DNA from: Dickeya chrysanthemi NCPPB 402
GTDB lineage: Bacteria > Pseudomonadota > Gammaproteobacteria > Enterobacterales > Enterobacteriaceae
DNA: 64,000 bases
Assembly: GCF_000406105.1 (NCBI RefSeq)
Contig: NZ_CM001974.1
Location: forward strand, 3,767,652 to 3,831,651
Reading direction: 5' to 3'
The notes beneath the pieces were generated by a model. It did no database searches, had not been told where the DNA came from, and was given only the letters and a program-made list of their open reading frames with translations. Every line of letters begins with the position of its first letter. Within the stretch, counting starts at the first letter, position 1. The translations under genes were made by a program, and so were the position numbers. Shown here piece after piece: positions 25,649 to 34,727 of the stretch.

Positions 25649-26155
25649 TTAATCATTTTTAAAATGTAACGACCGATAATATCCATTACTGTCGATGATA
25701 ACTTCATCCGGCAAAATCAGCAGGATCTTTTCATTACCGGGTAGCAAAACATCTCCCGCACGGTAGGTCTGCTGTGTATTATCATTTGCAACTGTTATTC
25801 TTGCGGCATTGGCGTCAACCGAATAAACGACACCGGTGAGTTTAGCCGGCGATTCAGACTCCGGCGCATGCTGTATAATGTATTCTGACAAAGGGTGGTC
25901 ATATATTCTAAACGTATTGTCTATTCTAAATGTATTGTCACTTTCGGATCTGACGACATGCGGTTCTCCAAACAGAAGTTTTTCCGTCACCGCCTTTTTT
26001 TGTTGTACCGTATAAAAATAGTGACTGATATAAAATAGACGTCCCGGCGTGTCGCCATCATCTTGCGGCACGATTAACCACGTGGAAAACGCCAGTAAAC
26101 TCAGCCATGAGATTCCACTGATTACTTTTTTAACCGTAATATTAATGCGTTTCAT
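25649..26155 (-). CDS. Short GspC-like T2SS protein without PDZ domain
   Basis: A 168-residue protein with a cytoplasmic start, one membrane segment (VISGISWLSLLAFSTWLIV), a linker and a C-terminal homology-region domain: KLTGVVYSVDANAARITVAN, YRAGDVLLPGNEKILLILPD and EVIIDSNGYYRSL, the GspC HR pattern. Usual GspC proteins are about 270 residues and end with a PDZ or coiled-coil domain, absent here. The HR domain normally contacts the secretin N0 domain. A DNTFRI motif is present twice in tandem (near residue 75), from an 18-base direct repeat. It is the first gene of the stt operon. Confidence 0.8.
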   Translation of the reverse strand: MKRINITVKKVISGISWLSLLAFSTWLIVPQDDGDTPGRLFYISHYFYTVQQKKAVTEKLLFGEPHVVRSESDNTFRIDNTFRIYDHPLSEYIIQHAPESESPAKLTGVVYSVDANAARITVANDNTQQTYRAGDVLLPGNEKILLILPDEVIIDSNGYYRSLHFKND

Positions 26156-26270
26156 AGTGCATACTGTATAATCAACAGGCTAGTGCTATTATTAAACGTG
26201 TCTTTATTTTCACAACTTTTCATTTCATTTTTTAATATTTATTTATCAAATTCATCTGCCGTATTAAATA

Positions 26271-26396
26271 TATACCCAAAATAATTCGAGTTGCAGGAAG
26301 GCGGCAAGAGAGAGAATCCCGATGAGCTTACTCAGGTAAGTGATTCGGGTGAACGAACGCAGCCAACACACCTGCAGCTCGAAGTATGACGGGTAT
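26271..26396. repeat. ERIC element in the stt leader
   Basis: A standard-length ERIC (about 126 bases) running from TATACCCAAAATAATTCGAG to CTCGAAGTATGACGGGTATA with the central GATGAGCTTACTCAGGTAAG. It lies between the ops element and the first stt gene and would form a long hairpin in the leader RNA. Confidence 0.9.
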
Positions 26397-26474
26397 AAAC
26401 ATAATTTAACTAAAAACACATAGAGTTACACCGTCTTATTTTTTGTTAAAATCAGCAATATTTCACTAACTAAA

Positions 26475-26637
26475 AACGCTACCGCCCTTAGGATACTTAA
26501 TCCCAAAAGTCATTTATTAAATACCCCATCACATTCTTCTTGAAATAAAATTACAGTTGATGACCTTGATTTACATAAGATTCGTCTCAATAAAAACTAC
26601 ACTTTTTTTCAGATTTAATCGGCACCGTTGCAAATAA
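26475..26637 (-). promoter_or_regulatory. Leader with hairpin and ops/JUMPstart element (stt operon)
   Basis: On the minus strand the segment ends with a hairpin (TTGGGATTAAGTATCCTAA, 26488-26506) followed by GGCGGTAGCGTT (26475-26486), a perfect match to the ops core GGCGGTAGnnT. RfaH binds this signal in the paused transcription bubble and suppresses termination over long operons. The segment is homologous to the leader at 13846-14007. It is about 320 bases before the gspC-like gene, with an ERIC element in between. The stt operon, eleven genes over 10 kb, is a plausible RfaH target. Confidence 0.75.
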
Positions 26638-26746
26638 CCATTAGAGCGGACTGTGCCCACCACGGTAGGCGATCCTGGGTTGCCGCCCGCGAAGGATGGC
26701 GACCTGATCCAACTGTAGCGCCGCCCCTCCTGATGGTGACCACAAC

Positions 26747-28156
26747 TCATGTTATGGTCGGCACAGCCGCGCGAATTTTCCGTCCAATGACTAAACTGGC
26801 CACGACGGTGATAGCACCATAAGCAAACGCACTTAACGCGACGATGTTGAAAAGCGATGCCAGGTCGGCTTCAAACTGTGTGACGGCCAGCCACCCTGCA
26901 ACCGCCGCAATCACCATGCGCACAGTCCCGGCGAGTACGGGCCAGAGCACGCGTTTCGCTCCCTGACCGGCAAAATAGAGCGCCATAGCGATGCCGATGG
27001 CGCCATAAAACGGCGCTACGTTTTGCAGGTAGCGGGTCCCTGCCGCCAGAATGGCGTAATCGTCGCTAAACAGCGAAAGCCAAAGGCGCGGATAAACCGC
27101 CACGACAAGCCCGATTAACTCCGTAAACGTAAACGCGACGGCGGCGCCAACCCAGGCAATACGTTGTGCGCGCTGCGTTTTCCCCGCACCAATATTGACG
27201 CCGACCATCGTCATGATCGCCGTCCCCAGCCCAAACAGCAGCGGAATTTGCAGATAATCCAGCCGTGAAGCGATGCCATACCCGGCGATAGCATCAGGCC
27301 CGAACAGCCCGACAACGGCAGTCACCACGGTAACGGTCAAATTGATCTGCACAGTACCGATGGCCGACAGGAAACCAACGCCAAGTACATCTTTGAATAA
27401 TCGGGAACTCAGCGGTGCGATTGACAGCCTGATAACACTGTTGGCCGAACGCATATGCCTGATCAGTAATAGCGTGGCAAAGAGATAGTAGAAAAGTATC
27501 GCTATCCCCGCGCCGGCGACGCCAAACGACGGTATCGGCCCCCATCCCATTATCAGCGCAGGAGAGAGCGGCAGCAGGATAGCGCCCCCCAGCAAGGTGA
27601 TACGCGCAGGGGTTTTCGTGTCGCCCGCACCGCGCAGGGCGGCAGACAACAACGCAACCAGCCAGACCAGCGGCGCCCCGGCAAACACAAGATTTGAATA
27701 GGCCAACGCGGCAGAAAGCGACGGCCCTTTAACCCCCATTACATGATACAGCGCCTCACCGCCGATGAGGATAATGGCGGCAAAGGCGGCCCCCAGCACA
27801 CCAGCAATAATAACGCCATGCCATACCAGCGCCTGCGCATCCTGCCATCGACCTGCGCCGGATGCCCGCGATATCGCCGATGATAATCCCCCGCCGATGC
27901 CGCCGTTCGCCATCATTTGCATCAGCATCAAGACGGGAAATACCACCGCCACCCCAGCTAATACATCGGCGCCAAGCGAGCTTACAAAGTAGGTTTCCAC
28001 TACCCCCACCAACGCCTGAACCACCAGCACCGCAACCGTCGGCAACGCCAGACGAAGCATGACCGGCAGGATGGGGCCGACCAGAATATCCGTGGTCAAC
28101 TGTTTGGCGGTCGGCTCATGGCTTCGATTTGCGTTCGGTAATAATTTAGTCATCAT
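26747..28156 (-). CDS. MATE-family multidrug efflux transporter
   Basis: A 469-residue membrane protein with about twelve hydrophobic segments and the two-fold MATE pattern: PVMLRLALPTVAVLVVQALV, VETYFVSSLGADVLAGVAVV, RGAGDTKTPARI in the first half and YGIASRLDYLQIPLLFGLG, MVGVNIGAGKTQRAQRIAW in the second. Such proteins export cationic compounds with Na+ or H+. It is the last of a minus-strand pair with the outer-membrane factor gene (33-base gap). 26638-26746 downstream holds no gene. Confidence 0.9.
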   Translation of the reverse strand: MMTKLLPNANRSHEPTAKQLTTDILVGPILPVMLRLALPTVAVLVVQALVGVVETYFVSSLGADVLAGVAVVFPVLMLMQMMANGGIGGGLSSAISRASGAGRWQDAQALVWHGVIIAGVLGAAFAAIILIGGEALYHVMGVKGPSLSAALAYSNLVFAGAPLVWLVALLSAALRGAGDTKTPARITLLGGAILLPLSPALIMGWGPIPSFGVAGAGIAILFYYLFATLLLIRHMRSANSVIRLSIAPLSSRLFKDVLGVGFLSAIGTVQINLTVTVVTAVVGLFGPDAIAGYGIASRLDYLQIPLLFGLGTAIMTMVGVNIGAGKTQRAQRIAWVGAAVAFTFTELIGLVVAVYPRLWLSLFSDDYAILAAGTRYLQNVAPFYGAIGIAMALYFAGQGAKRVLWPVLAGTVRMVIAAVAGWLAVTQFEADLASLFNIVALSAFAYGAITVVASLVIGRKIRAAVPTIT

Positions 28157-28188
28157 GCAGGCCCAACACTCAGTGTTATGAATAAAAT

Positions 28189-29667
28189 TTAAACGCCGCT
28201 ATTGCTGTGCTGGCTGGGAGCCGCCGCCGTTTCTCCGGGTTGCCAGCCGCCGCCGAGCGCTTTGAACGCCGCGACCGCCGCACGGGCGGATTCGGCTTGC
28301 GCCTGAAGTCGCGCATCAGAAGCCCGCAGCATACTTTCGTCGGCTTGCAGCACCTCTATCAGGCTAAGGGTGCCGTGCTGATAGGCCGCAAACGCCGCAT
28401 CCCGCGCCCGGCTGAGTGAACCAACCCCTTGCGTCAGCACGCGGGCCTGCTCCTCATTATTAACCAGCGCCGAGAAGGCGTTTTCCACATCTTCAGTCGC
28501 CTGCAATACCGCCAGCCGATAGGCTGCCAGCATCTCAGCTTCCTGGCCTTTGGCCTGGTTGATCTGCGCATTGATGCGGCCGAAATCGAACAGCCGCCAG
28601 CGCAAACCGATCACCTCGGACGCCTGGCTGGCGCCGTTGCTAAACAGGTTGCCGCTGGATACCGTCGTCGCGCTGCCAAGCAGCCCACTCAGGGAAAATT
28701 TGGGGTAATACTCGGCAACGGCGACACCAATACGCGCGTTGGATGCGGCTAAGCGACGCTCAGCCACGATCAGGTCCGGCCGGCGTCGAAGCAGCTCGCC
28801 CGGCGTACCGGTCGCGGCGATTTGCGGCACGGCGGGAATGGCGCTCGTCTCAGCCAGTACTGCCCGGTTCGTGCCCGGCGCCGACCCCAGCATCACATCC
28901 AGTGCGTTCATCGCCGTATCCAGCGCAGTTTGTAAAACGGGCACCGATGCCTGCACCTGCGCCAGCGCGCCTTCGGCCTGTCTTACCTGAAGCTCCGCCG
29001 CCAGCCCCTTGTCATACAAGCGGTTGATGGTGGCGAGCAAATCCTGCTGTGTTTGCACTTGCCGGCGGGCGACGTTCAGACGGGCCTGTAATCCACGAAT
29101 CGTGATGTAGATGTCGGCGGTTTGTGCGGCTACCGCCAGACGTGTTGCCGCCACTCCCGCTTCAGACGCCTGATACTCGGCAAGAGCCGCTTCCCGCCCG
29201 CGGCGCAGGCCGCCGAACACATCCAGTTCCCAACTGGCGCCGAGATTGGTCTCGTAAGAATTACCGTAGCGGTCGAAACCCGGCGTCGAATTCAGTACTT
29301 TCCCCAATGGGGTTTCGACAGACTGGTAGGCACGGCCCGCCTGACCGGAAATGTTGCCGGAAGGCAGCAGTGCGGCATTCGCCGCACCAAGACCGGCACG
29401 AGCCTGCACCACACGCGCGGAAGCTTGCGCAAGAGAAAGATTCTGCTGCAACGCCTGCGTGATAAATCGGGTTAATTGCGGATCGCCGAACCCCTCCCAC
29501 CACGTCAGAAGCTCGGCACGGGTGACGGCATGTCGTTGATTTACAGCCTCCTGACCAAAATATTTTTCCTGCATTGACACGGCAGGCCGGGTGTAATCAG
29601 GGCCGACAGCACAACCGGCTAACAAACCAGCCACGGTAAGGACGATAACGGGAGACTTAGGTAACAT
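28189..29667 (-). CDS. NodT/OprM-type outer-membrane efflux lipoprotein
   Basis: About 492 residues from the ATG at 29667 (MLPKSPVIVLTVAGLLAGC), which gives a proper lipobox; an upstream in-frame start spoils the signal. Two outer-membrane-efflux repeats follow (WWEGFGDPQLTRFITQALQQ, LGASWELDVFGGLRRGREAA, TPGELLRRRPDLIVAERRLA, GLRWRLFDFGRINAQINQAK). It would be the trimeric exit duct for the RND pump encoded across the TetR gene on the other strand. Divergent from the regulator gene and sharing its operator region. Confidence 0.92.
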   Translation of the reverse strand: MLPKSPVIVLTVAGLLAGCAVGPDYTRPAVSMQEKYFGQEAVNQRHAVTRAELLTWWEGFGDPQLTRFITQALQQNLSLAQASARVVQARAGLGAANAALLPSGNISGQAGRAYQSVETPLGKVLNSTPGFDRYGNSYETNLGASWELDVFGGLRRGREAALAEYQASEAGVAATRLAVAAQTADIYITIRGLQARLNVARRQVQTQQDLLATINRLYDKGLAAELQVRQAEGALAQVQASVPVLQTALDTAMNALDVMLGSAPGTNRAVLAETSAIPAVPQIAATGTPGELLRRRPDLIVAERRLAASNARIGVAVAEYYPKFSLSGLLGSATTVSSGNLFSNGASQASEVIGLRWRLFDFGRINAQINQAKGQEAEMLAAYRLAVLQATEDVENAFSALVNNEEQARVLTQGVGSLSRARDAAFAAYQHGTLSLIEVLQADESMLRASDARLQAQAESARAAVAAFKALGGGWQPGETAAAPSQHSNSGV

Positions 29668-29697
29668 ATTTTTCCACCATAGACATTGCACCGATTT

Positions 29698-29721
29698 GTG
29701 ACCATATTACAAATTGGTCAC
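29698..29721. promoter_or_regulatory. Probable operator of the TetR regulator (site 1)
   Basis: GTGACCA and TGGTCAC form perfect inverted arms in the gap between the outer-membrane-factor gene and the tetR gene. The half GTGACCAATTT (minus strand) recurs in the second intergenic region ahead of the adaptor gene, supporting a common regulator. Confidence 0.6.
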
Positions 29722-29792
29722 TCGTTGTCAACGAGAAGGTCAGGGGGTAAACTTCTCCCCCTGTGTATTACGTCAGGGGCAAATTGCAAACT

Positions 29793-30410
29793 ATGAGTAA
29801 AGAAAACCCTTATCCCGTGTCGAACCGGGGCCCGGCTGATCATGATGTACGGGATCAGATAGTGAGCGCCGCGACCGCGCACTTTAGCCGCTATGGCTAT
29901 GAAAAAACTACGGTTTCAGACCTCGCCAAAGCCATCGGCTTTTCCAAGGCCTACATTTACAAGTTCTTCCCATCCAAGCAGGCAATTGGCGAAATGATTT
30001 GCGCCAACTGTTCGCGAGAGATCGAGTTAGAAGTTCGGGCCGCCGTTGAGGAAGCCGATCGGCCGCCGGAGAAGCTGCGGCGGATGTTTAAGGCCATCGT
30101 CGAAGCCAGCCTGCGTTTGTTCTTTAAGGATCGAAAGCTTTATGAAATTGCAGCGTCGGCCGCCGGCGAACGCTGGCAGGTAGCGTGCGCTTATGAGGAA
30201 CGCATCCAGAAATTACTGCAGGACATCTTGCAGGAAGGCCGACAAAGCGGGGATTTTGAACGAAAAACGCCGCTTGATGAAACGGCAGCAGCGATTTATC
30301 TCGTCATGCGCCCTTATCTCAGCCCACTGATGTTGCAGTACAGTTTCGATTACATCGACGAAGCACCGGCGCAATTGTCCAGCCTGATACTGCGTAGCTT
30401 ATCACCATAG
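29793..30410 (+). CDS. TetR/AcrR-family regulator of the RND efflux genes
   Basis: About 205 residues from the ATG at 29793. N-terminal TetR DNA-binding domain: IVSAATAHFSRYGYEKTTVS and DLAKAIGFSKAYIYKFFPSK. The C-terminal ligand domain is of the AcrR kind. It sits between divergent genes for the outer-membrane factor and the adaptor-pump pair and has a candidate operator on each side, so it most likely represses both units and its own gene. The ribosome site is weak. An upstream GTG at 29763 is in frame but less likely. Confidence 0.88.
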   Translation: MSKENPYPVSNRGPADHDVRDQIVSAATAHFSRYGYEKTTVSDLAKAIGFSKAYIYKFFPSKQAIGEMICANCSREIELEVRAAVEEADRPPEKLRRMFKAIVEASLRLFFKDRKLYEIAASAAGERWQVACAYEERIQKLLQDILQEGRQSGDFERKTPLDETAAAIYLVMRPYLSPLMLQYSFDYIDEAPAQLSSLILRSLSP

Positions 30411-30438
30411 TTCAGCAGCGAACACGAGATAGTGACTA

Positions 30439-30455
30439 TTGACTAAATTGGTCAC
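30439..30455. promoter_or_regulatory. Probable operator of the TetR regulator (site 2)
   Basis: TTGACTAAATTGGTCAC, an imperfect palindrome (TGACTAA/TTGGTCA), shares AAATTGGTCAC with the site at 29698-29721. It is about 50 bases ahead of the adaptor gene. Confidence 0.55.
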
Positions 30456-30503
30456 TTGATTGAAGATGGGTCTCCTGATTAATCCGTCAAGGGGACTCTA
30501 CTT

Positions 30504-31622
30504 ATGGCTCGTCGCCGCCTCCTTTCATTTGCAGTTATCTGCGCATTGCCGCTTGCCCTGGCCGCCTGCGGCGAAAAAACATCCTCCGACCCGCGAACGC
30601 AGGCGCCACTGGTACGATCCGCAACGATACAGGGCTCAGAGGTTGAGTCACGGACGTTCACCGGAACGATCGCCGCCAGAATAGAGAGTGATTTAGGGTT
30701 CCGGGTCTCCGGCAAAGTACTGGAACGGCTGGTCGATACCGGGCAAGCCGTGAAACGTGGTCAGCCGTTGATGCGCCTTGACCCCATCGATCTGGAACTC
30801 GCCGCTCGCGCGCAGCAGGAAGCGGTAGTCGCCGCCCGTGCGCGGGCGTTACAAACCGCAGAAGATGAAGCCCGCTACCGCGGCCTACGCGGAACCGGCG
30901 CGATATCGTCATCCGCTTACGACCAGGTGAAAGCAGCGGCAGACGCAGCCAAAGCCCAGCTCAGTGCAGCACAAGCCCAGGCCGACGTGGCCCGGAATGC
31001 CAGCCGTTATGCGGTATTAGTCGCCGATGGTGACGGCATCGTCATGGACACGCTGGCCGAACCGGGCCAGGTGGTCAGCGCCGGGCAAACCGTCGTACGT
31101 TTGGCTCAGGCCGGGCAGCGCGAAGCGATTATCCAGTTACCGGAAACGCTGCGCCCGGCGCTCGGTTCAACCGGGTTGGCAACACGCTTTGGCCAGGCTG
31201 GCGCCGGCAGTCCGGCCACCCTGCGGCAACTCTCCAACACGGCGGACAAGCTGACGCGCACATTCGAAGCGCGCTATGTACTGCAAGGCGAGCTGGCCAA
31301 CGCACCGCTGGGAACCACGGTGATGATCCGGATCGCCGAAGAACAGGCAACGACGCAGGGAAGCCTGCAGGTGCCGCTGGCCGCCTTGTTTGACGCCGGC
31401 AAAGGGCCGGGCGTGTGGGTGATTCACGGCGAACCGGCAACGGTAACCTGGCGCCCGGTCGCCATTCAGACGATGAGCGACGACACCGCACGCGTCACCG
31501 GCCAGATACAACAAGGTGAACAGATCGTCGCGCTCGGCGCGCACCTGCTGCGCGAAGGCGAAGCGGTGCGGATCGCTGAGGTTGCTGCCGCCACGACTGC
31601 TGCGGCGGGAGGTCGCCCGTGA
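30504..31622 (+). CDS. RND efflux periplasmic adaptor lipoprotein
   Basis: A 372-residue membrane-fusion protein with a lipobox (LPLALAACGEK), barrel-sandwich/lipoyl halves (DLGFRVSGKVLERLVDTGQA, GDGIVMDTLAEPGQVVSAGQ), a coiled hairpin between them, and a beta-barrel part. It bridges the RND pump and the outer-membrane duct. The ATG follows AAGGGG. The stop overlaps the pump's GTG start (GTGA), so the two are coupled. Confidence 0.93.
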   Translation: MARRRLLSFAVICALPLALAACGEKTSSDPRTQAPLVRSATIQGSEVESRTFTGTIAARIESDLGFRVSGKVLERLVDTGQAVKRGQPLMRLDPIDLELAARAQQEAVVAARARALQTAEDEARYRGLRGTGAISSSAYDQVKAAADAAKAQLSAAQAQADVARNASRYAVLVADGDGIVMDTLAEPGQVVSAGQTVVRLAQAGQREAIIQLPETLRPALGSTGLATRFGQAGAGSPATLRQLSNTADKLTRTFEARYVLQGELANAPLGTTVMIRIAEEQATTQGSLQVPLAALFDAGKGPGVWVIHGEPATVTWRPVAIQTMSDDTARVTGQIQQGEQIVALGAHLLREGEAVRIAEVAAATTAAAGGRP

Positions 31623-34600
31623 GTGAAAGCCGTTTCAATCTGTCGGCGCTCGCGGTACGCGAACGCGCCATTACGCTGTTTCTGATCTTCCTGATCTCCG
31701 TCGCCGGTATCCTCGCGTTCTTCCAACTCGGACGTGCGGAAGATCCGCCGTTTACCATCAAGCAGATGACGATCATCACCGCCTGGCCGGGAGCCACGGC
31801 GCAGGAGATGCAGGATCAGGTCGCCGAACCGCTGGAAAAACGCCTGCAGGAGCTGCGCTGGTATGACCGCGCGGAAACCTACACCCGTCCCGGTCTGGCT
31901 GTCACCATGCTTTCTCTGCTTGACAACGCACCGCCTTCAGAGATTCAGGAGGAGTTTTATCAGGCGCGTAAAAAGATGGGGGATGAAGCCAAAAAATTGC
32001 CTGCCGGCGTCGTCGGCCCCCTCATCAACGACGAATATGCCGACGTGACGTTCGCGCTATTTGCGCTCAAAGCCAAAGGCGAACCGCAGCGGCTGCTGGT
32101 ACGGGATGCGGAAGCATTACGCCAGCAACTGCTGCACGTTCCCGGGGTGAAGAAGGTCAATATCATTGGCGAGCAACCCGAACGCATTTTCGTTTCGTTC
32201 TCCCATGATCGACTGGCTACGCTGGGCGTCACGCCGCAGGATATCTTCGCTGCGCTCAATAACCAGAACGTACTGACCCCGGCCGGCTCCATCGAGACCA
32301 AAGGGCCGCAGGTGTTTGTGCGCGTCGACGGCGCGTTCGATAACCTGGAGAAAATCCGCCAGACCCCTATCGTGGCGCAGGGACGGACGCTGAAGTTAGC
32401 AGATGTGGCCACCGTCGAGCGCGGTTATGAAGACCCTTCGACCTTCATGGTACGCAGCAACGGTGAACCGGCGCTGTTGCTGGGCGTCGTGATGCGTGAC
32501 GACTGGAACGGGCTTAAGCTCGGCCAGGCGCTTGAAGCGGAAGTCACCAAGATCAACGCGGCGCTTCCCCTGGGCATGACCTTGAGCAAAGTGACCGATC
32601 AAGCCGTCAACATCAGTTCGGCGGTCGACGAGTTCATGGTCAAATTCTTCGTCGCTTTGCTGGTCGTGATGCTGGTGTGTTTTCTCAGCATGGGCTGGCG
32701 CGTCGGTATCGTGGTCGCCGCGGCGGTGCCGCTGACGCTGGCGGCGGTGTTCGTCATCATGGCCGCCACCGGCAAGAATTTTGACCGCATCACGCTGGGT
32801 TCGCTGATTCTGGCGCTGGGCTTGCTGGTGGATGACGCCATCATCGCCATCGAAATGATGGTGGTGAAAATGGAAGAAGGTTACAGCCGCATCAAAGCAT
32901 CGGCCTATGCCTGGAGCCACACGGCGGCCCCGATGCTTTCCGGCACGCTGGTCACCGCCATCGGCTTTATGCCGAACGGGTTCGCCCGCTCCACCGCCGG
33001 TGAATACACCAGCAACATGTTCTGGATCGTCGGCATCGCGCTGATCGCTTCCTGGGTGGTAGCGGTAGCGTTTACCCCTTATCTGGGGGTGAAAATGCTG
33101 CCGGATATCAAGAAGGTCGAGGGCGGACACGACGCCATCTACAACACCCGTCACTACAACCGCTTTCGGCAGGTGCTGGGGCATGTCATTGCCCGCAAGT
33201 GGATCGTCGCCGGTGCGGTCATCACGCTGTTCGTGGTATCGGTGCTTGGCATGGGGGCTGTCAAGAAGCAGTTCTTCCCGGCGTCCGACCGGCCAGAGGT
33301 GCTTGTCGAAGTGCAGATGCCGTACGGCACCTCGATTGAACAAACCAGCACCGCCACCGCGAAAGTCGAAGCCTGGCTGGCGCAGCAGAAAGAAGCGCAG
33401 ATCGTGACGTCCTACATCGGTCAGGGTGCGCCGCGTTTCTTCCTCGCTATGTCGCCTGAATTGCCTGATCCGTCGTTCGCCAAAATCGTGGTGCTGGCAG
33501 GTAACGATAAAGAGCGCGAAGCCCTCAAGTTCAGGTTGCGCGAGGCGATAGCCGGCGGCTTAGCGCCCGAAGCCCAGGTGCGTGTCACTCAGATCGTGTT
33601 TGGCCCGCCGTCGCCGTTCCCCGTCGCCTACCGCGTCATGGGGCCGGATCCGGACAAGCTGCGCGCCATCGCCGATGAAGTCGGGACAGTGATGCGCGCC
33701 AGCCCGATGATGCGCACCGTCAATACGGATTGGGGACCACGTGTTCCAACCTTGCACTTCACCCTCAATCAGGACCGTCTCCAGGCAGTAGGGCTGACCA
33801 CCAACTCGGTGTCCTTGCAACTGCAATTCCTGCTGAGCGGCACCCCGCTGACAGAGGTGCGTGAAGATATTCGTTCGGTGCAGGTCGTTGGCCGCGCGGC
33901 GGGTGATATCCGCCTTGATCCCGCCAGGATCGCCGACTTTACGTTAGTCGGTTCCGCCGGGCAGCGCATCCCGTTGTCTCAGGTGGGGTCGGTCGATGTA
34001 CGCATGGAAGACCCGATCCTGCGACGCCGTGACCGCACGCCGACTATCACGGTTCGCGGCGACATCGCCGAAGGACTGCAACCGCCGGATGTTTCCACCG
34101 CCATCATGACGCAGTTGCAACCTGTCATCGCGCGTCTTCCGGCAGGCTACCGGATCGAACAGGCCGGCTCGATCGAGGAATCCGCCAAGGCAACTGTCGC
34201 CATGCTGCCGCTGTTCCCGATCATGATCGCCCTCACGCTGCTCATCATCATTTTGCAGGTGCGCTCGATTGCGGCGATGGTGATGGTGTTCGCCACCAGT
34301 CCGCTGGGTTTGATCGGCGTGGTGCCGACTCTGCTGCTGTTCCAGCAACCGTTCGGCATCAACGCGCTGGTTGGCCTGATTGCGTTATCAGGGATCCTGA
34401 TGCGTAACACGCTGATACTGATTGGGCAGATCCACCACAACGAACAGGAGGGCCTGGACCCGTTCCGTGCGGTCGTCGAAGCCACCGTACAGCGAGCCCG
34501 ACCGGTGCTGCTGACGGCGCTGGCGGCAATTCTGGCGTTCATCCCGCTCACCCATTCGGTGTTCTGGGGAACGCTGGCCTACACACTGATCGGCGGCACC

Positions 34601-34684
34601 TTGGCCGGGACAATCCTGACGCTGGTGTTCCTGCCGGCCATGTATTCCATCTGGTTCAAGATCAGGGCGGTCCGTCATGCGTGA
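31619..34684 (+). CDS. RND-family efflux pump (HAE-type)
   Basis: A 1021-residue inner-membrane transporter with twelve expected membrane segments and two large periplasmic loops. Landmarks: FNLSALAVRERAITLFLIFL, AEDPPFTIKQMTIITAWPGA, SMGWRVGIVVAAAVPLTLAA, and LGLLVDDAIIAIEMMVVKME with the TM4 aspartates of the proton relay. The shorter loops and AEDPPF motif resemble the VexF/MexK-like branch rather than AcrB. Start is GTG coupled to the adaptor. Substrates cannot be told from sequence. Confidence 0.95.
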   Translation: MSESRFNLSALAVRERAITLFLIFLISVAGILAFFQLGRAEDPPFTIKQMTIITAWPGATAQEMQDQVAEPLEKRLQELRWYDRAETYTRPGLAVTMLSLLDNAPPSEIQEEFYQARKKMGDEAKKLPAGVVGPLINDEYADVTFALFALKAKGEPQRLLVRDAEALRQQLLHVPGVKKVNIIGEQPERIFVSFSHDRLATLGVTPQDIFAALNNQNVLTPAGSIETKGPQVFVRVDGAFDNLEKIRQTPIVAQGRTLKLADVATVERGYEDPSTFMVRSNGEPALLLGVVMRDDWNGLKLGQALEAEVTKINAALPLGMTLSKVTDQAVNISSAVDEFMVKFFVALLVVMLVCFLSMGWRVGIVVAAAVPLTLAAVFVIMAATGKNFDRITLGSLILALGLLVDDAIIAIEMMVVKMEEGYSRIKASAYAWSHTAAPMLSGTLVTAIGFMPNGFARSTAGEYTSNMFWIVGIALIASWVVAVAFTPYLGVKMLPDIKKVEGGHDAIYNTRHYNRFRQVLGHVIARKWIVAGAVITLFVVSVLGMGAVKKQFFPASDRPEVLVEVQMPYGTSIEQTSTATAKVEAWLAQQKEAQIVTSYIGQGAPRFFLAMSPELPDPSFAKIVVLAGNDKEREALKFRLREAIAGGLAPEAQVRVTQIVFGPPSPFPVAYRVMGPDPDKLRAIADEVGTVMRASPMMRTVNTDWGPRVPTLHFTLNQDRLQAVGLTTNSVSLQLQFLLSGTPLTEVREDIRSVQVVGRAAGDIRLDPARIADFTLVGSAGQRIPLSQVGSVDVRMEDPILRRRDRTPTITVRGDIAEGLQPPDVSTAIMTQLQPVIARLPAGYRIEQAGSIEESAKATVAMLPLFPIMIALTLLIIILQVRSIAAMVMVFATSPLGLIGVVPTLLLFQQPFGINALVGLIALSGILMRNTLILIGQIHHNEQEGLDPFRAVVEATVQRARPVLLTALAAILAFIPLTHSVFWGTLAYTLIGGTLAGTILTLVFLPAMYSIWFKIRAVRHA

Positions 34685-34727
34685 TCGGTCCATCGATCCC
34701 TAATTATCTGATTTTAGAGGACTTACT

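Noticed and set aside
26540..26570. Possible KdgR box (GAAATAAAATTACAG) in the stt leader
   Set aside because: The match to the KdgR consensus is poor and lacks the symmetric half, so I do not propose KdgR control from sequence.
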